Origin: Bolinopsis microptera
Taxonomy: Eukaryota > Ctenophora > Tentaculata > Lobata > Bolinopsidae
DNA length: 64,000 bases
Direction: 5' to 3'
Assembly: GCF_026151205.1 (NCBI RefSeq)
Contig: NC_087075.1
Coordinates: 4,128,359 to 4,192,358 of the forward strand
Shown: piece after piece, positions 1-12,100 of the stretch
Numbering within the stretch: position 1 is the stretch's first letter
Layout of the letters: every line of letters begins with the position of its first letter
Notes under the pieces: generated by a model
Seen by the model: the letters and a program-made list of their open reading frames with translations, nothing else
Databases searched by the model: none
What the model was told of the DNA's origin: nothing
Made by a program: the position numbers and the translations under genes

Positions 1-197
1 TAATACTATCAAATCAGAATATATAAATCTACTTTTTACGTCAAATTAAATCAATTCAAATTTTGTCTCTAAAAATCTTAATACAGTGCATAAATAATAA
101 TAGAAAATTTAAAGGCACAAAATTCGTAGTAACCATTTTCAGTGTTACATATTTTTAATATCAAATTATCTCATGCAGTAGTTTCTTGATGGTTTAT
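1..197. other. 3' flank of the LIM gene
   Basis: AT-rich sequence downstream of the LIM stop codon. On the minus strand AATAAA immediately follows the stop, so this stretch is probably 3' UTR or flank. I see no other gene. Confidence 0.4.
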
Positions 198-3100
198 TTA
201 CTTTTTACAATCGGCGTGTTTAAAGTCCTTTCCATTTACAATCCTTATGTTCTCGTGGTCACCAACTTTGAATGCTTCGTCTGAAATAGAAAATGTTATG
301 TTGAACTGAAGTAAGAAGAAGAAAGGTTAGAAAATAGAATATAGCATCTATATAATATGTTAGTTAGTTGTCATCCGGCCAAACATTAAGCAACTTATAT
401 TGCAGTACCATTTATCATTAGTATATCAAAATATGTCATTGTAATTTTGCATGGCTGAAATGTGACGCTTGATTTATATATATAATAATTAATTGAATTT
501 TCAAATAAAATAAAAAATAGCATGTATTTACTATTATCAGTGTCGTATAAATCAAATAAAGTCGTATAAATCAAATAAAAACAAAAACTACAGAACTGTA
601 GTGCACCAATTACCACGGGACACTGTGGCTTAAACAAACACCTCCACACCATTCGCAAATCAAGCACCAGTGCTTGTCCTATGTGCGGCGACGAAGAAGA
701 GACTGTCTCACACTTTATTGGACAGTGTCCTGCTATTGTCCAAATAAGAGGTCAATATTCCCAGGACTATTACCTTTCCGTCAACGACATATTTGACAAC
801 CTGAACCAACACATTTCCACTATTGTCAATTTCGCAAACCGCACTAAACGCTTAATTGAGCCCTAGGGGCTGGACCAGACCGGTGTGACATAGCGACTAC
901 TCACATGTTGTCTTAGCTCATCTTCCTTTTCCACATCCAGCTGGCACTTAAGTGTTTCTTCATGACTCATCCCCCCTCATAACACTTTCCATTATCCTCC
1001 ACTATACAGTGTACAGTATTTGACCAAAACCCATAATCATGGGTAGAGTGGACCGCTGCCAGTGTCTCTCTTTTCCAAACAAAAGGAAATGATATTAATT
1101 TGAATAACCGTCCGCAAATGCAAATTGATATCGAGAATAAAATCGGTCGCTCGCTTTTCCCATTCATTTACGGCTTACGAATTGTAATAAAGCTTATTGA
1201 ATGGGAAAAGCGAACGACCGATTTCATTCTCGATATCAATTTGCATTTGCGGACGGTTATTCAAATTGATATCATTTCCTTGTGTTTGGAAAAGAGAGAC
1301 ACTGGCAGCGGTACACTCTACCCATGATTATGGGTTTTGGTCAAATATCATCTCCTTTTGATTATAATGTCAGAATAATTTGCTAAGTCGAAATGTAAAC
1401 TCATAACTTCATGAATATCAATATTAATAAGGAAGTAATTTCAACAATTTTGAAATTTTACCTTTGAAAATATTTCCTTGTGTTTAGGTAAGCATATCTG
1501 TCGATAACTGACTGAATACGAAACTTTTTATGCATTCAAGTTGGCATTACATTAATATATAATGACATTTAAAATATCGTGGGTAAGCAGAATTTATTCG
1601 AAATCACGAATGAGAAAAATTCTCGCCTTTCGCACGTGCAAACTTTTAGCGGACGTTGCCTGCGCATACAATATTGAATCACCGTAAATTTTTGCATAGT
1701 GTTATTTTATATATAGTTTGATAAGCATGCAAAGTTTCATGAGAAGGTTTCAAAAAGAACTTGGATCACAACGGGACTCCAAAGTTGATAAAAATTGTGA
1801 AAACAACAATTTTCAGTGATTTTAGTAATTTTAAATCAATTTGGGCGTGTCAAAAATCAAGTTTTTAAAACGGTTTACTTGATGACTTCACCAAGTGGTA
1901 ATTATGACGTTGAATTATTTTTCGTGTACCGTAAACTAAAGTCTAAACAATTATCCTCAAGACCTGTGGTCTGAAATGGCTGTATCGTTCATACTTTTGA
2001 ATCTACGGACACTTGAATTACGGACTACATTTGACTACAATTGACTGCCAAAGCGTTTATACATACATCTATATACATATACTTCACGACAATCTGTTGT
2101 AAAACAGGGGTTCCATAAAACCCACTTCCCGATACTCTTGAAACATGAAATTTTTTACAGTCGATTTAGTCAGCGTCTAGACGCCCTGCAAAGTTTCAGA
2201 TCTCTAACTCAATTTTAACATGGTTTTTAAGGCACCTGAATATGGCGATTTTGGGTTTTTTACCGAATTTCGTATAACATGCTGGCGCATATTTTGCGCA
2301 AATTTCTTAAAAACCTCCACATTACTATTTCTTATTCCTGTCATCTTTAACATTGAATTAGAATGTTTTGAGCTTAAATATACCTACTGAACTACTTTCG
2401 ATGAGTCTTAATGCCTGAAAAACAATAAAGGGGTATAATAGTATAAGGGGTAAATAGTATTGTGAATATAAGGGCGACGGTAATGCTTGCCAGCATTGTG
2501 ATACACTTTGAATTCTCCGGCATCCTCCCCTATAGGACTACCATACCCCAGAGGTAGGCAAAGCATCCACATGCTTGATGATATCCTCTCGGGAAGAAAG
2601 TTAAAGTTCCAACAAACAATTTCGAGAAGAAAGTTAAAGTTCTGACTTAAAGCTTTAAAGTATGCAAAAAATTTAAAGCTCTTGTAAACTCACCACAGAC
2701 ATAGCAGTTCACACAGGCATGATGAAAGGAACTCTCTTTGTAGATTAGACTAGTGCCAGCGATAGGTTTACTGCACACCGCACATTTGCTACGAAAGTGA
2801 TCGTTGTTGCAGCCCATGCATACTGGGTTACCTGTTGTTGTTTTAATCAATTACTATTATTAATCATTATTATTAGAGGTCTTTAATAAACTAGTTTAAT
2901 TTTAAATTGTTGTTGAATATTTTCACCTCACCTTTAAGAACCGCTGATCTGCAGCTCATCTGACATGGTTAGTACCTGACACTTGTGTCAGTTGCTAACC
3001 ATATGGGCGGTATAATGCAAGCATATCATTTCAAGAAGTATGAAATGTTCTTGCTTCTATTTTACTATTTAAGAGAATTTTTCGAATTATAAGTAAGATG

Positions 3101-6100
3101 AGAAATGGAGAAATCATCGATTATAGCACGGCAACATTTTTCTGATTAGACGTTTCTACTATTATTATTTGTATTAAACTTATAAATTGTGAAAAAATAA
3201 AAACCTACCGAGGTTAGTAAGAAACTGTTCCTTAGAATCAATCTTCCTATCACAGTGAGAACACTTGAAACAGTCATGGTGCCAGTGTTTGTTCAGGGCC
3301 ACTACCCACGCTGACTCTATTTCTTTTTCGCATCCTGCACACACCTTCTCCCTGTACATTGGTAAATTAGTTTTAAATTGTTAGTTTAAAACTTTAAAAT
3401 ATACTGATTTTAAATACTAATTTTACCACGACAAATAGTTTTATCCTTAACCGTTTTGGCGTCTTGCGTAGCATAAATAGTAAATTTAACATAGTTACAG
3501 ATAAGTATTAGTTCATCAAATTCCGACGAGATATCAAAAATTCGGAATGACACTGTGTTAATAGTCAACTGATAAATAGAAACCAATGAAGGGGTTTGAA
3601 ACCAATTAACAGATCAATATCCTTCACGATGAATTAAAAATTGATGTGCAGCATTATTTAGAAATATTATATAAAATATGTACATACTTGACATCAAGAC
3701 CAGCAACTCCTTTGGTAACCTTACAATCGCCACATTTTGGAACATGTTTACCGTCAACTTCCACCTGGAACATACGAAATTAAGTTAATTAATTGATCAA
3801 TTAATTAACTTAATATAATTTAATTGGATTCAATCAAATGACGAGTCAGAGAGTAAAGCGATCTCTACAAATTTAACTTTTAAACATGGCCTTAGTGCCT
3901 TTCATTGCAAAATGAGGGGCAGCCTTACATATTGCTATGTAGTCAGGGTTTAAACTGACTAAACCAGGTTAAAACATTCCCATACCAACACACAGTGAAT
4001 AATACACAGTACACAGTACACAAAAAAGGTTGTATCATACCTTGAAGAACTTTTCCTTAGGGTCAATAACTCTGGTGCACTCAGTACACTTGAAGCAGCT
4101 GGAGTGCCAAGTGTTACCTAGCCCTATAACCCACGCCTTGTCTATTGCCTCCCCACACCCTTGACAAGTCCTGGGGGAGTAGTAGTTACTTAGTTACCTA
4201 GCAACTGTAACCTAGCAACTGTAACCTAGCAACTGTAACCTAGCAACTGTAACCTAGCAACTGTAACCTAGCAACTGTAACCTAGCAACTGTAACCTAGC
4301 AACTGTAACCTAGCAACTGTAACCTAGCAACTGTAACCTAGCAACTGTAACCTAGCAACTGTAACCTAGCAACTGTAACCTAGCAACTGTAACCTAGCAA
4401 CTGTAACCTAGCAACTGTAACCTAGCAACTGTAACCTAGCAACTGTAACCTAGCAACTGTAACCTAGCAACTGTAACCTAGCAACTGTATCCTAGCAACT
4501 GTAACCTAGCAACTGTAACCTAGCAACTGTAACCTAGCAACTGTAACCTAGCAACTGTAACCTAGCAACTGTAACATAGCAACTGTAACATAGCAACTGT
4601 AACCTAGCAACTGTAACCTAGCAACTGTAACCTAGCAACTGTAACCTAGCAACTGTAACCTAGCAACTGTAACCTAGCAACTGTAACCTAGCAACTGTAA
4701 CCTAGCAACTGTAACCTAGCAACTGTAACATAGCAACTGTAACATAGCAACTGTAACCTAGCAACTGTAACCTAGCAACTGTAACCTAGCAACTGTATCC
4801 TAGCAACTGTAACCTAGCAACTGTAACCTAGCAACTGTAACCTAGCAACTGTAACACAGCAACTGTAACCTAGCAACTGTAACCTAGCAACTGTAAACTA
4901 GCAACTATAACCTAGCAACTGTAATCTAGCAACTGTAACCTAGCAACTGTAACCTAGCAACTGTAATCTAGCAACTGTAACATAGCAACTGTAACATAGC
5001 AACTGTAACCTAGCAACTGTAACCTAGCAACTGTAATCTAGCAACTGTAACCTAGCAACTGTAACCTAGCAACTGTAATCTAGCAACTGTAACCTAGCAA
5101 CTGTAACCTAGCAACTGTAACCTAGCAACTGTAACCTAGCAACTGTAATCTAGCAACTGTATCCTAGCAACTGTAACCTAGCAACTGTAATCTAGCAACT
5201 GTATCCTAGCAACTGTAACCTAGCAACTGTAACCTAGCAACTGTAACCTAGCAACTGTAACCTAGCAACTGTAATCTAGCAACTGTAACCTAGCAACTGT
5301 AACCTAGCAACTGTAACCTAGCAACTGTAACCTAGCAACTGTAATCTAGCAACTGTATCCTAGCAACTGTAACCTAGCAACTGTAACCTAGCAACTGTAA
5401 TCTAGCAACTGTAATCTAGCAACTGTAACCTAGCAACTATAACCTAGCAACTGTAATCTAGCAACTGTATCCTAGCAACTGTAATCTAGCAACTGTATCC
5501 TAGCAACTGTAACCTAGTAACTGTAATCTAGCAACTGTAACCTAGCAACTGTAACCTAGCAACTGTAACCTAGCAATTGTATCCTAGCAACTGTAACCTA
5601 GCAACTGTATCCTAGCAACTGTAACCTAGCAACTGTAAACTAGCAACTATAACCTAGCAACTGTAACCTAGCAACTGTAACCTAGCAACTGTATCCTAGC
5701 AACTGTAACCTAGCAACTGTAACCTAGCAACTGTAACCTAGCAACTGTAACCTAGCAACTGTAACCTAGCAACTGTAACCTAGCAACTGTAACCTAGCAA
5801 CTGTAACCTAGCAACTGTAACCTAGCAACTGTAATCTAGCAACTGTAACCTAGCAACTGTAACCTAGCAACTGTAACCTAGCAACTGTAACCTAGCAACT
5901 GTAATCTAGCAACTGTAACCTAGCAACTGTAACCTAGCAAGTTATCAGAAACACAGAACATTGCTGTGCTTGTTTACAGTTTTTAGTAACAATCTTATTA
6001 ATATGAAGGATGGATCCTATATATAAAATCGACCAACAACAAATAGACGATAACATTAGTAGCAGCTATATAGCAACTGTAACCTAGCAACTAGATAACA

Positions 6101-9100
6101 TTAGTAGCAGCTATTAGAAAACTAGTAGTAGCAGCTATATATATATTAGCAACTGTAACCTAGCAACTAGATAACATTAGTAGCAGCTATTAGAAAACTA
6201 GTAGTAGCAGCTATATATATATTAGCAACTGTAACCTAGCAACTAGATAACATTAGTAGCAGCTATTAGAAAACTCGGACTGAAAAAGAACCAGGTATGC
6301 AAAGATAACATTATCAACATAAATTTATAAATTTATAAATTTATAAATTTATAAATTTATAAATTTATTAATTTATTAATTTATAAATTTATAAATTTAT
6401 AAATTTATAAATTTATAAATCAACATATCAACATATATATTACGAATAGCTTACTTGGATTCTCCGATAGAAGGATCGTCTTTTTTAGCGCAGTCTACAC
6501 AGGTTCTCACACCTGGGGGTGAAGTTATTTTAATCACTTAATGAGAAGAGAAGGTTAGTTGTTACTTCTTTAGAGAATCAATCCTGGTTTATTTTGGGGA
6601 ATTTTTAAATGGGCATCGATAAAATTTGATTGAGCACTTTAAGTTTAATGGGTGAAAATTTCGATGGAAATTTAAGACTTTTATTATTTATATGTGCACC
6701 TCTAATAAACCCATTGCAAATAAAAAGGAAAAACGCATTGTTTGACTGATAAACTAGTACCTTCATTAAATTTGTAAGGTAATTAAACTTAAAATTATTA
6801 TTTACATTGTATTAACTTATTAATATTCATAACATAAAAGAATTATTCATCAGTATACCTCCGTTATGTTTAAGTGACTCATGAGCCCCAATCATCCGGT
6901 GGCACTTATGGCACGTAAAACACTCCTTATGGTATTTAGCCTTAGAGAAGAGTATCCAGGTTTTGTCTGTTATCTTGGTGAAGCAGGCCGGACACGTGGC
7001 CGATGACATGATGCAGCGATTACTCTATATACAAACGTATGCTATTAGTGTAGGGCTGAAATGTGCTTTAAATATAGATTAGATAGGAACTCAAGAAATT
7101 GCAAAGTCAAGAAATTGAGAAAACAACAAAAGTACAGTAATATAATGATGAGACAAACAAAGCACAAATAAAGCACAAATAAAGCCCAAACAAAGCACAA
7201 ATAAAGCACAAACAAAGCACGTGCAACCTGCGTCAGAGCCTTGAGTATCCACGTGAGATTGTCGCACACGTGGAAGAGGACATTCGAGGAGGAGACATTA
7301 TTAGAAGAGGACATTTATAGTCATTACTCTTTTTTACCTAGTTCAAGGCTTGTAAGAGTCTACATATTTCGCAGCATTTGTAGGATCATAACATAGTTTT
7401 AAAAACTATTTCTAATTGATATGGTTCAGCGAGACTCCCAATAAACTCAAACAGAGCCTTTTGATATTTATATCCTTATTTATAGCTTAGTAAGTTAAAT
7501 TGCATTCCTACGCAAATGTTAAAGAGGCCCCTTCCAGCCATTGCCACTGCGAATTTAACCTAAAACCTGCCCAGTTAATAGCGAAGACTGCGAAATTACC
7601 ACTCCTGCCTAGTAATCTAATTTACCCTGTCCAGATCAGCAGTATATTACACTAAATCCGCAGGTTTTCTCTTAATTTTTAATGTCAAAACCTGCCTAAT
7701 TAACTAGTGATCCTGCATCAACAGCGCAGGTATTTGTTATTTGGCAGGTTTTCTATTAACTTGGCAGGATTTGCTATAAAATTATCAATCCTTTCCGGAT
7801 GGATTACGGCAGTGATAAAGTTAAATCGGCAGGTTTTCCATTAACTTGGCAGGATTTTTTATAAAATTATCAATCCTTGCCGGATAGATTACGGCAGTGA
7901 TAAAGTTAAATCGGCAGGTTTTCCATTAACTTTGCAGGATTTGTTATAAAATTATCAATCCATGCCAAATAGATTATAATACTATAATCTTATTATGGCA
8001 GCGTTAAATTTATAAATTGGCAGGTTTCTTTTATCTTTCTTTTAAGTTCTTAAGTTATTTGGAATTTTGCTTATTTGGCACCAAAACTAAAATTCAATAA
8101 AACCGAGTTGATTAGCGCAGTCAAGAAATTGGCCGGAGTTGATAAAAAGCTGACAACCATGGCACTGAATCTCTATATACTTATATAGTACGGTACCGCA
8201 ACAATTGACCCCCTCCCCCCCCCCCCCCCCCCCCCCTCCGACAAATGACCCCCTGATGCAATCTACCCCCGACAATTGACCCCCCATGTAATTACACTGG
8301 GGTCAATTCAGGGTTAGGGTAAGGGTTAGGGTTAGGGTCAGGGTTAGGGTCAGGGTTAGGGTCAGGGTTAGGGTCAGGGTTAGGGTCAGGGTCAGGGTCA
8401 GGGTTAGGGTCAGGGTCAGGGTTAGGGTTAGGGTTAGGGTTAGGGTTAGGGTTAGGGTTAGGGTCAGGGTCAGGGTTAGGGTCAGGGTTAGGGTTACTGG
8501 GTAACACGACTCCTGTCAGCGACATCTGTCCGACAGCGACATCTGTCCGACTCAGGGTACCAGAAAAAACGACATTTGTCCGAAATTTTGATCTGATTTC
8601 AATACAACACATTTCCAATTAGAGACGTGATCTGAACTGTTAATTTGAATACGTAACATTGCCAATTTGAGATATGATCTGAGCCATAGTGTACTACTAG
8701 TTTATTTTCGACCTAGGCAGGCAGGCATGAAGCAACTGCGTTGTGAATGGCGAGCTCGTAGTCCATGAGAATTGAGAATGTATTGTGGTTGGTAGCCCCA
8801 AGGCCTCAGTAGCCCAGGTGTCTATGTCCTCGAACATGTTGCGGTAGAGGGTCGTCGATTTTCCAGGAATGAGTCCTTAGAAGAGGGGGAGGTGCCAGCC
8901 GTCAGGGAAGAGTCCGTGGACTGTGAAGAGCTGATGGAAGAGATTAGGTGCGGATTTGAAGGTACCGTTGGGCGTTGACTACGCAATGCTCCGCGTCCAC
9001 CATATGATCTGCGTTCTTAGGAGTCCCCCAAAGGAATGATCGACGAGTCTATTCGTCCCATCCAGAGTCCCAGAGCATCATTGGACTGTCGTCGGTAGAG

Positions 9101-12100
9101 AGGATTTAGTTTGCAGGAATGGATAGCGTTTCCAGATCTCTCGGGTCTGTTTGCTGCAGATCTGGGTCTGTTTACTGAAGATTGGTTGCCATTGTGAATT
9201 GCGATAACTGATCTCCATACGGCTGCTATCCTATATGTACTCATGTAGGCTGTGTCCTGTGATGTGATCGACAGCTTGTTAGTGTACGGCTAGCACAATC
9301 CTGTCCTTAAATAGTCAATCACGTATCGATGGATCAGATCTCAATGGATCAAATCAGCATTCGAACAATGGGAGCAACGTCACGAAATTACCCGTGAGTT
9401 TGTGAAATACGAATGTGAACCGAAATTACAATATGATCCGAAATTCGGACAGATGTCGCCAAAAACGACTCCTGTCCGACAGCGAAATCTGTCCGAAATC
9501 CCCAATTCGGCTGTCGGACAGATGTCGCTGTCGGACAGATGTCGCCCAATCGGGTTACTGTTAGGGTTAGTATAATAAATATATTTGTTTGGTCAATTGT
9601 CGGGGGGGGGGGGGGGGGTCAATTTTCAAGTATTATATCACTTGCACCGTTTAGCTCCACGTGGTTTCTTAAGCTTAAATACTTAACTGTCCTGTCAAGA
9701 TAAAGTAAATCACTATCACCTCTCATTCTTAATAAGTTAGTAAGCAAGCATCTGATCATTTTAAAACAGTCACCTCCCAATTTAGCAAGTTCTTACATCT
9801 ATATTACAGTCTACACCCTTCAATAATGGGATAATATGTTTGGCCGGTAGAGGGTCCGCAGTAGTCCCATTACAGCATTACCTCATTACCTTAGCATTGC
9901 TGTACAGTCTACAACTACTATAAGAGTATAAGATATACATCCTTCACCAAAACTGGTTTGTCCGCTTTCTATTACTAATTTTCCGCTGAAAGTGCCACAT
10001 CAGTGATCAATTAATATTGGTAAATAGCAATAATTTGAGTTATAGGTTGACCTCCCACTTAGAGCATATGTGGGAGGTCAACCTATAAATTATAGTACGA
10101 GCTATTTCCAATTCGTGAATACGAATTTCGATTAAGGTCCAACTTATTAAGTGTCACTTTAACGTGTGACAAATTTCCGATCAAATATCTCATAATCTGA
10201 AAATAACTGCATATTTAGAACTATTATATTAATTGTAATTGAAGATTCTTTCAGAATCACTTCATTCACTAAATCTTACAATGTGAACAATGAACAGGTA
10301 GAGGCACTGCAACTGAAAAAGTGCTGTCCTCACTACTTAAGTACATAGCAATCTAATCTAAAAATGGCAACCTAAGAACTGAAGTTAAGCAAACAGTTAT
10401 TTTCCAATAATCGGATTTTATACATACTTTTATACTCAAACTTATCATAGACCCCGTGTTGGTAACAGTGGATAATATGCAGTGGCGAAACGTACCTAAG
10501 AGGCCGCAGCTGCACCCCCCCCCCCCCCCCCCCCCCCCATCCCCTTCCGCATAGCAGGGGTTGCCGGAGTGTCGGGCGGTCGTTTCGCCACTGACTAGTG
10601 ACTGCATGTATAAAAGTATAATCTATAGAGCCATGTAGGCATGTACCTAGCATTCTGTACTTCTGTAGCTTTGCACAAACCAAGTCTCAGTCCTACACCC
10701 TACCTAGTAATAAGGTTATACGATCATTACAGTATTCCACATTGTACACTCAAATTATCCAAAACCCCTGCCAATATAGGTTTAATCACGCCACAAGTTG
10801 ATTCAAATTATCTCAACTTACGCAGGAATTGCGTTAAATCTGCAGCATTCGACTTTATATTTAACGGAAAACCTGCCAAAATAGAGCAAACCTGCCGAGA
10901 GTAGGTGAAAGGTGAGGCAGGTTTTGTGTTAATTTTGCAGGCTTTTCTATAAATCAACAACTCGATTAAATAATTAAATCTCTGCACGAATACGATAAAT
11001 AGGCAGGTTTTCGGTTAATTTTGCAGGAATCATTTTAAGACTTCAAATTGATTATCAGTCTTAATGTAAAACCTGCCAAATTAGGTGGCAGGTGGCAATG
11101 GCTGGAAGGGGCCTTTAAAGGTTCACATGATTCACAACCTAATGAAATTGAGTAGAGATTTAAAAAGTAAGAAACTAAGAAATGATAACAATAAAGTGAG
11201 CAAGAAAATCCATGATGACGAGACAAACAATGTCCGTTTACAGTTTACACTCGCAAGGAGGAGGACAGATGTTAACATTAACCAGAAACCCTGGTTTTAA
11301 CAAGTTTTAACAGGTTCTACTACTGACGCTCGGAGTACAGCTGTCGAGTACTGTTGACTGTTGAGTACTTCAGCACTCGACAGCTGTACTGCAGTTGTGC
11401 AGTGAAACTGTGGCTGTATAATAGGGTGATTAATAATAATTAGCACTCATTATATTCTAATAATAGGGTGATTAGTAACAATCTAGTAATAATGTAATAA
11501 TGTAATAATGTTAACTGCTAGGAGCTGCAGTTAACATTAACCAGCAACTTTGGTGTCTAACGTATTTTAACAAGAGACGTTAGGAGAAAGCAGCGAAGAT
11601 AGTTGAAAGATTGGCAGAATAAAGTGCCGAGTACTTACTAATAAACAATCTACGATAAAACTGTGTGTCTACCCATACAATTATAACAAGATGTAGACGT
11701 AAGCCACGTAAAGGTAAATATTCACGAGCAACAGCTTTGTTTAACCATCTTTAACACGGTCAGACACATCTCTGATCAGCACTTGTCAGAAACATCTCTG
11801 AGCAGCATTAACAGAGCTGCTGGAGCCTGGAAGCGTGACAGAATGGACTTTTAACTTATTAAGTAGGTATAGCACTCATCAACACGTGTTATTTGTCACG
11901 TGTTATTTGTCACGTGTTATTTGTCGGTGGTGAAGTAGGAGTTAGTGACCTCTTATTTCTCCGGTTCAACGCGAAAGTAACAAGGCGAGAATAAGTAGTG
12001 CTGAGAAAGAATAGACGAGACTAAGCTGCCTAGAATAATCTAAAAATAAATCGTCACGTGTCACATGTTTTATAATTCCTCAGTTGTGCGGCGAGAAACA

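Larger units (their letters stand above)
8202..9624. mobile_element. G/C-tract-bounded insert with interstitial telomere repeats
   Basis: Ends are AATTGACCCCC followed by a C run on the left, and a G run followed by GGTCAATT on the right. It holds an interstitial telomere-like array and the MULE copy at 8500-9551. The TIR is short and I see no clear target duplication, so the exact boundaries are tentative. Confidence 0.45.
7525..11114. mobile_element. 3.6-kb TIR DNA transposon with nested inserts
   Basis: Terminal inverted repeats AGGCCCCTTCCAGCCATTGC (left, 7525) and its complement (ending 11114) are flanked by an apparent 6-bp target duplication TTAAAG (7519-7524 and 11115-11120). Inside each end are many dispersed AACCTGCC/GGCAGGTT motifs. 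It contains an 85-bp tandem repeat, a G/C-tract element with telomere-like DNA, a MULE copy and a small hAT-like element. I see no transposase of its own, so it is non-autonomous or decayed. Superfamily not assigned. Confidence 0.75.

Noticed and set aside
4190-5941. CRISPR-like array
   Set aside because: Units are contiguous with no unique spacers, and the genome is clearly eukaryotic.
8292-8618. Minus-strand frame with an NPNPDPNP repeat
   Set aside because: Translation of TTAGGG/TCAGGG telomere-like DNA, not a protein.
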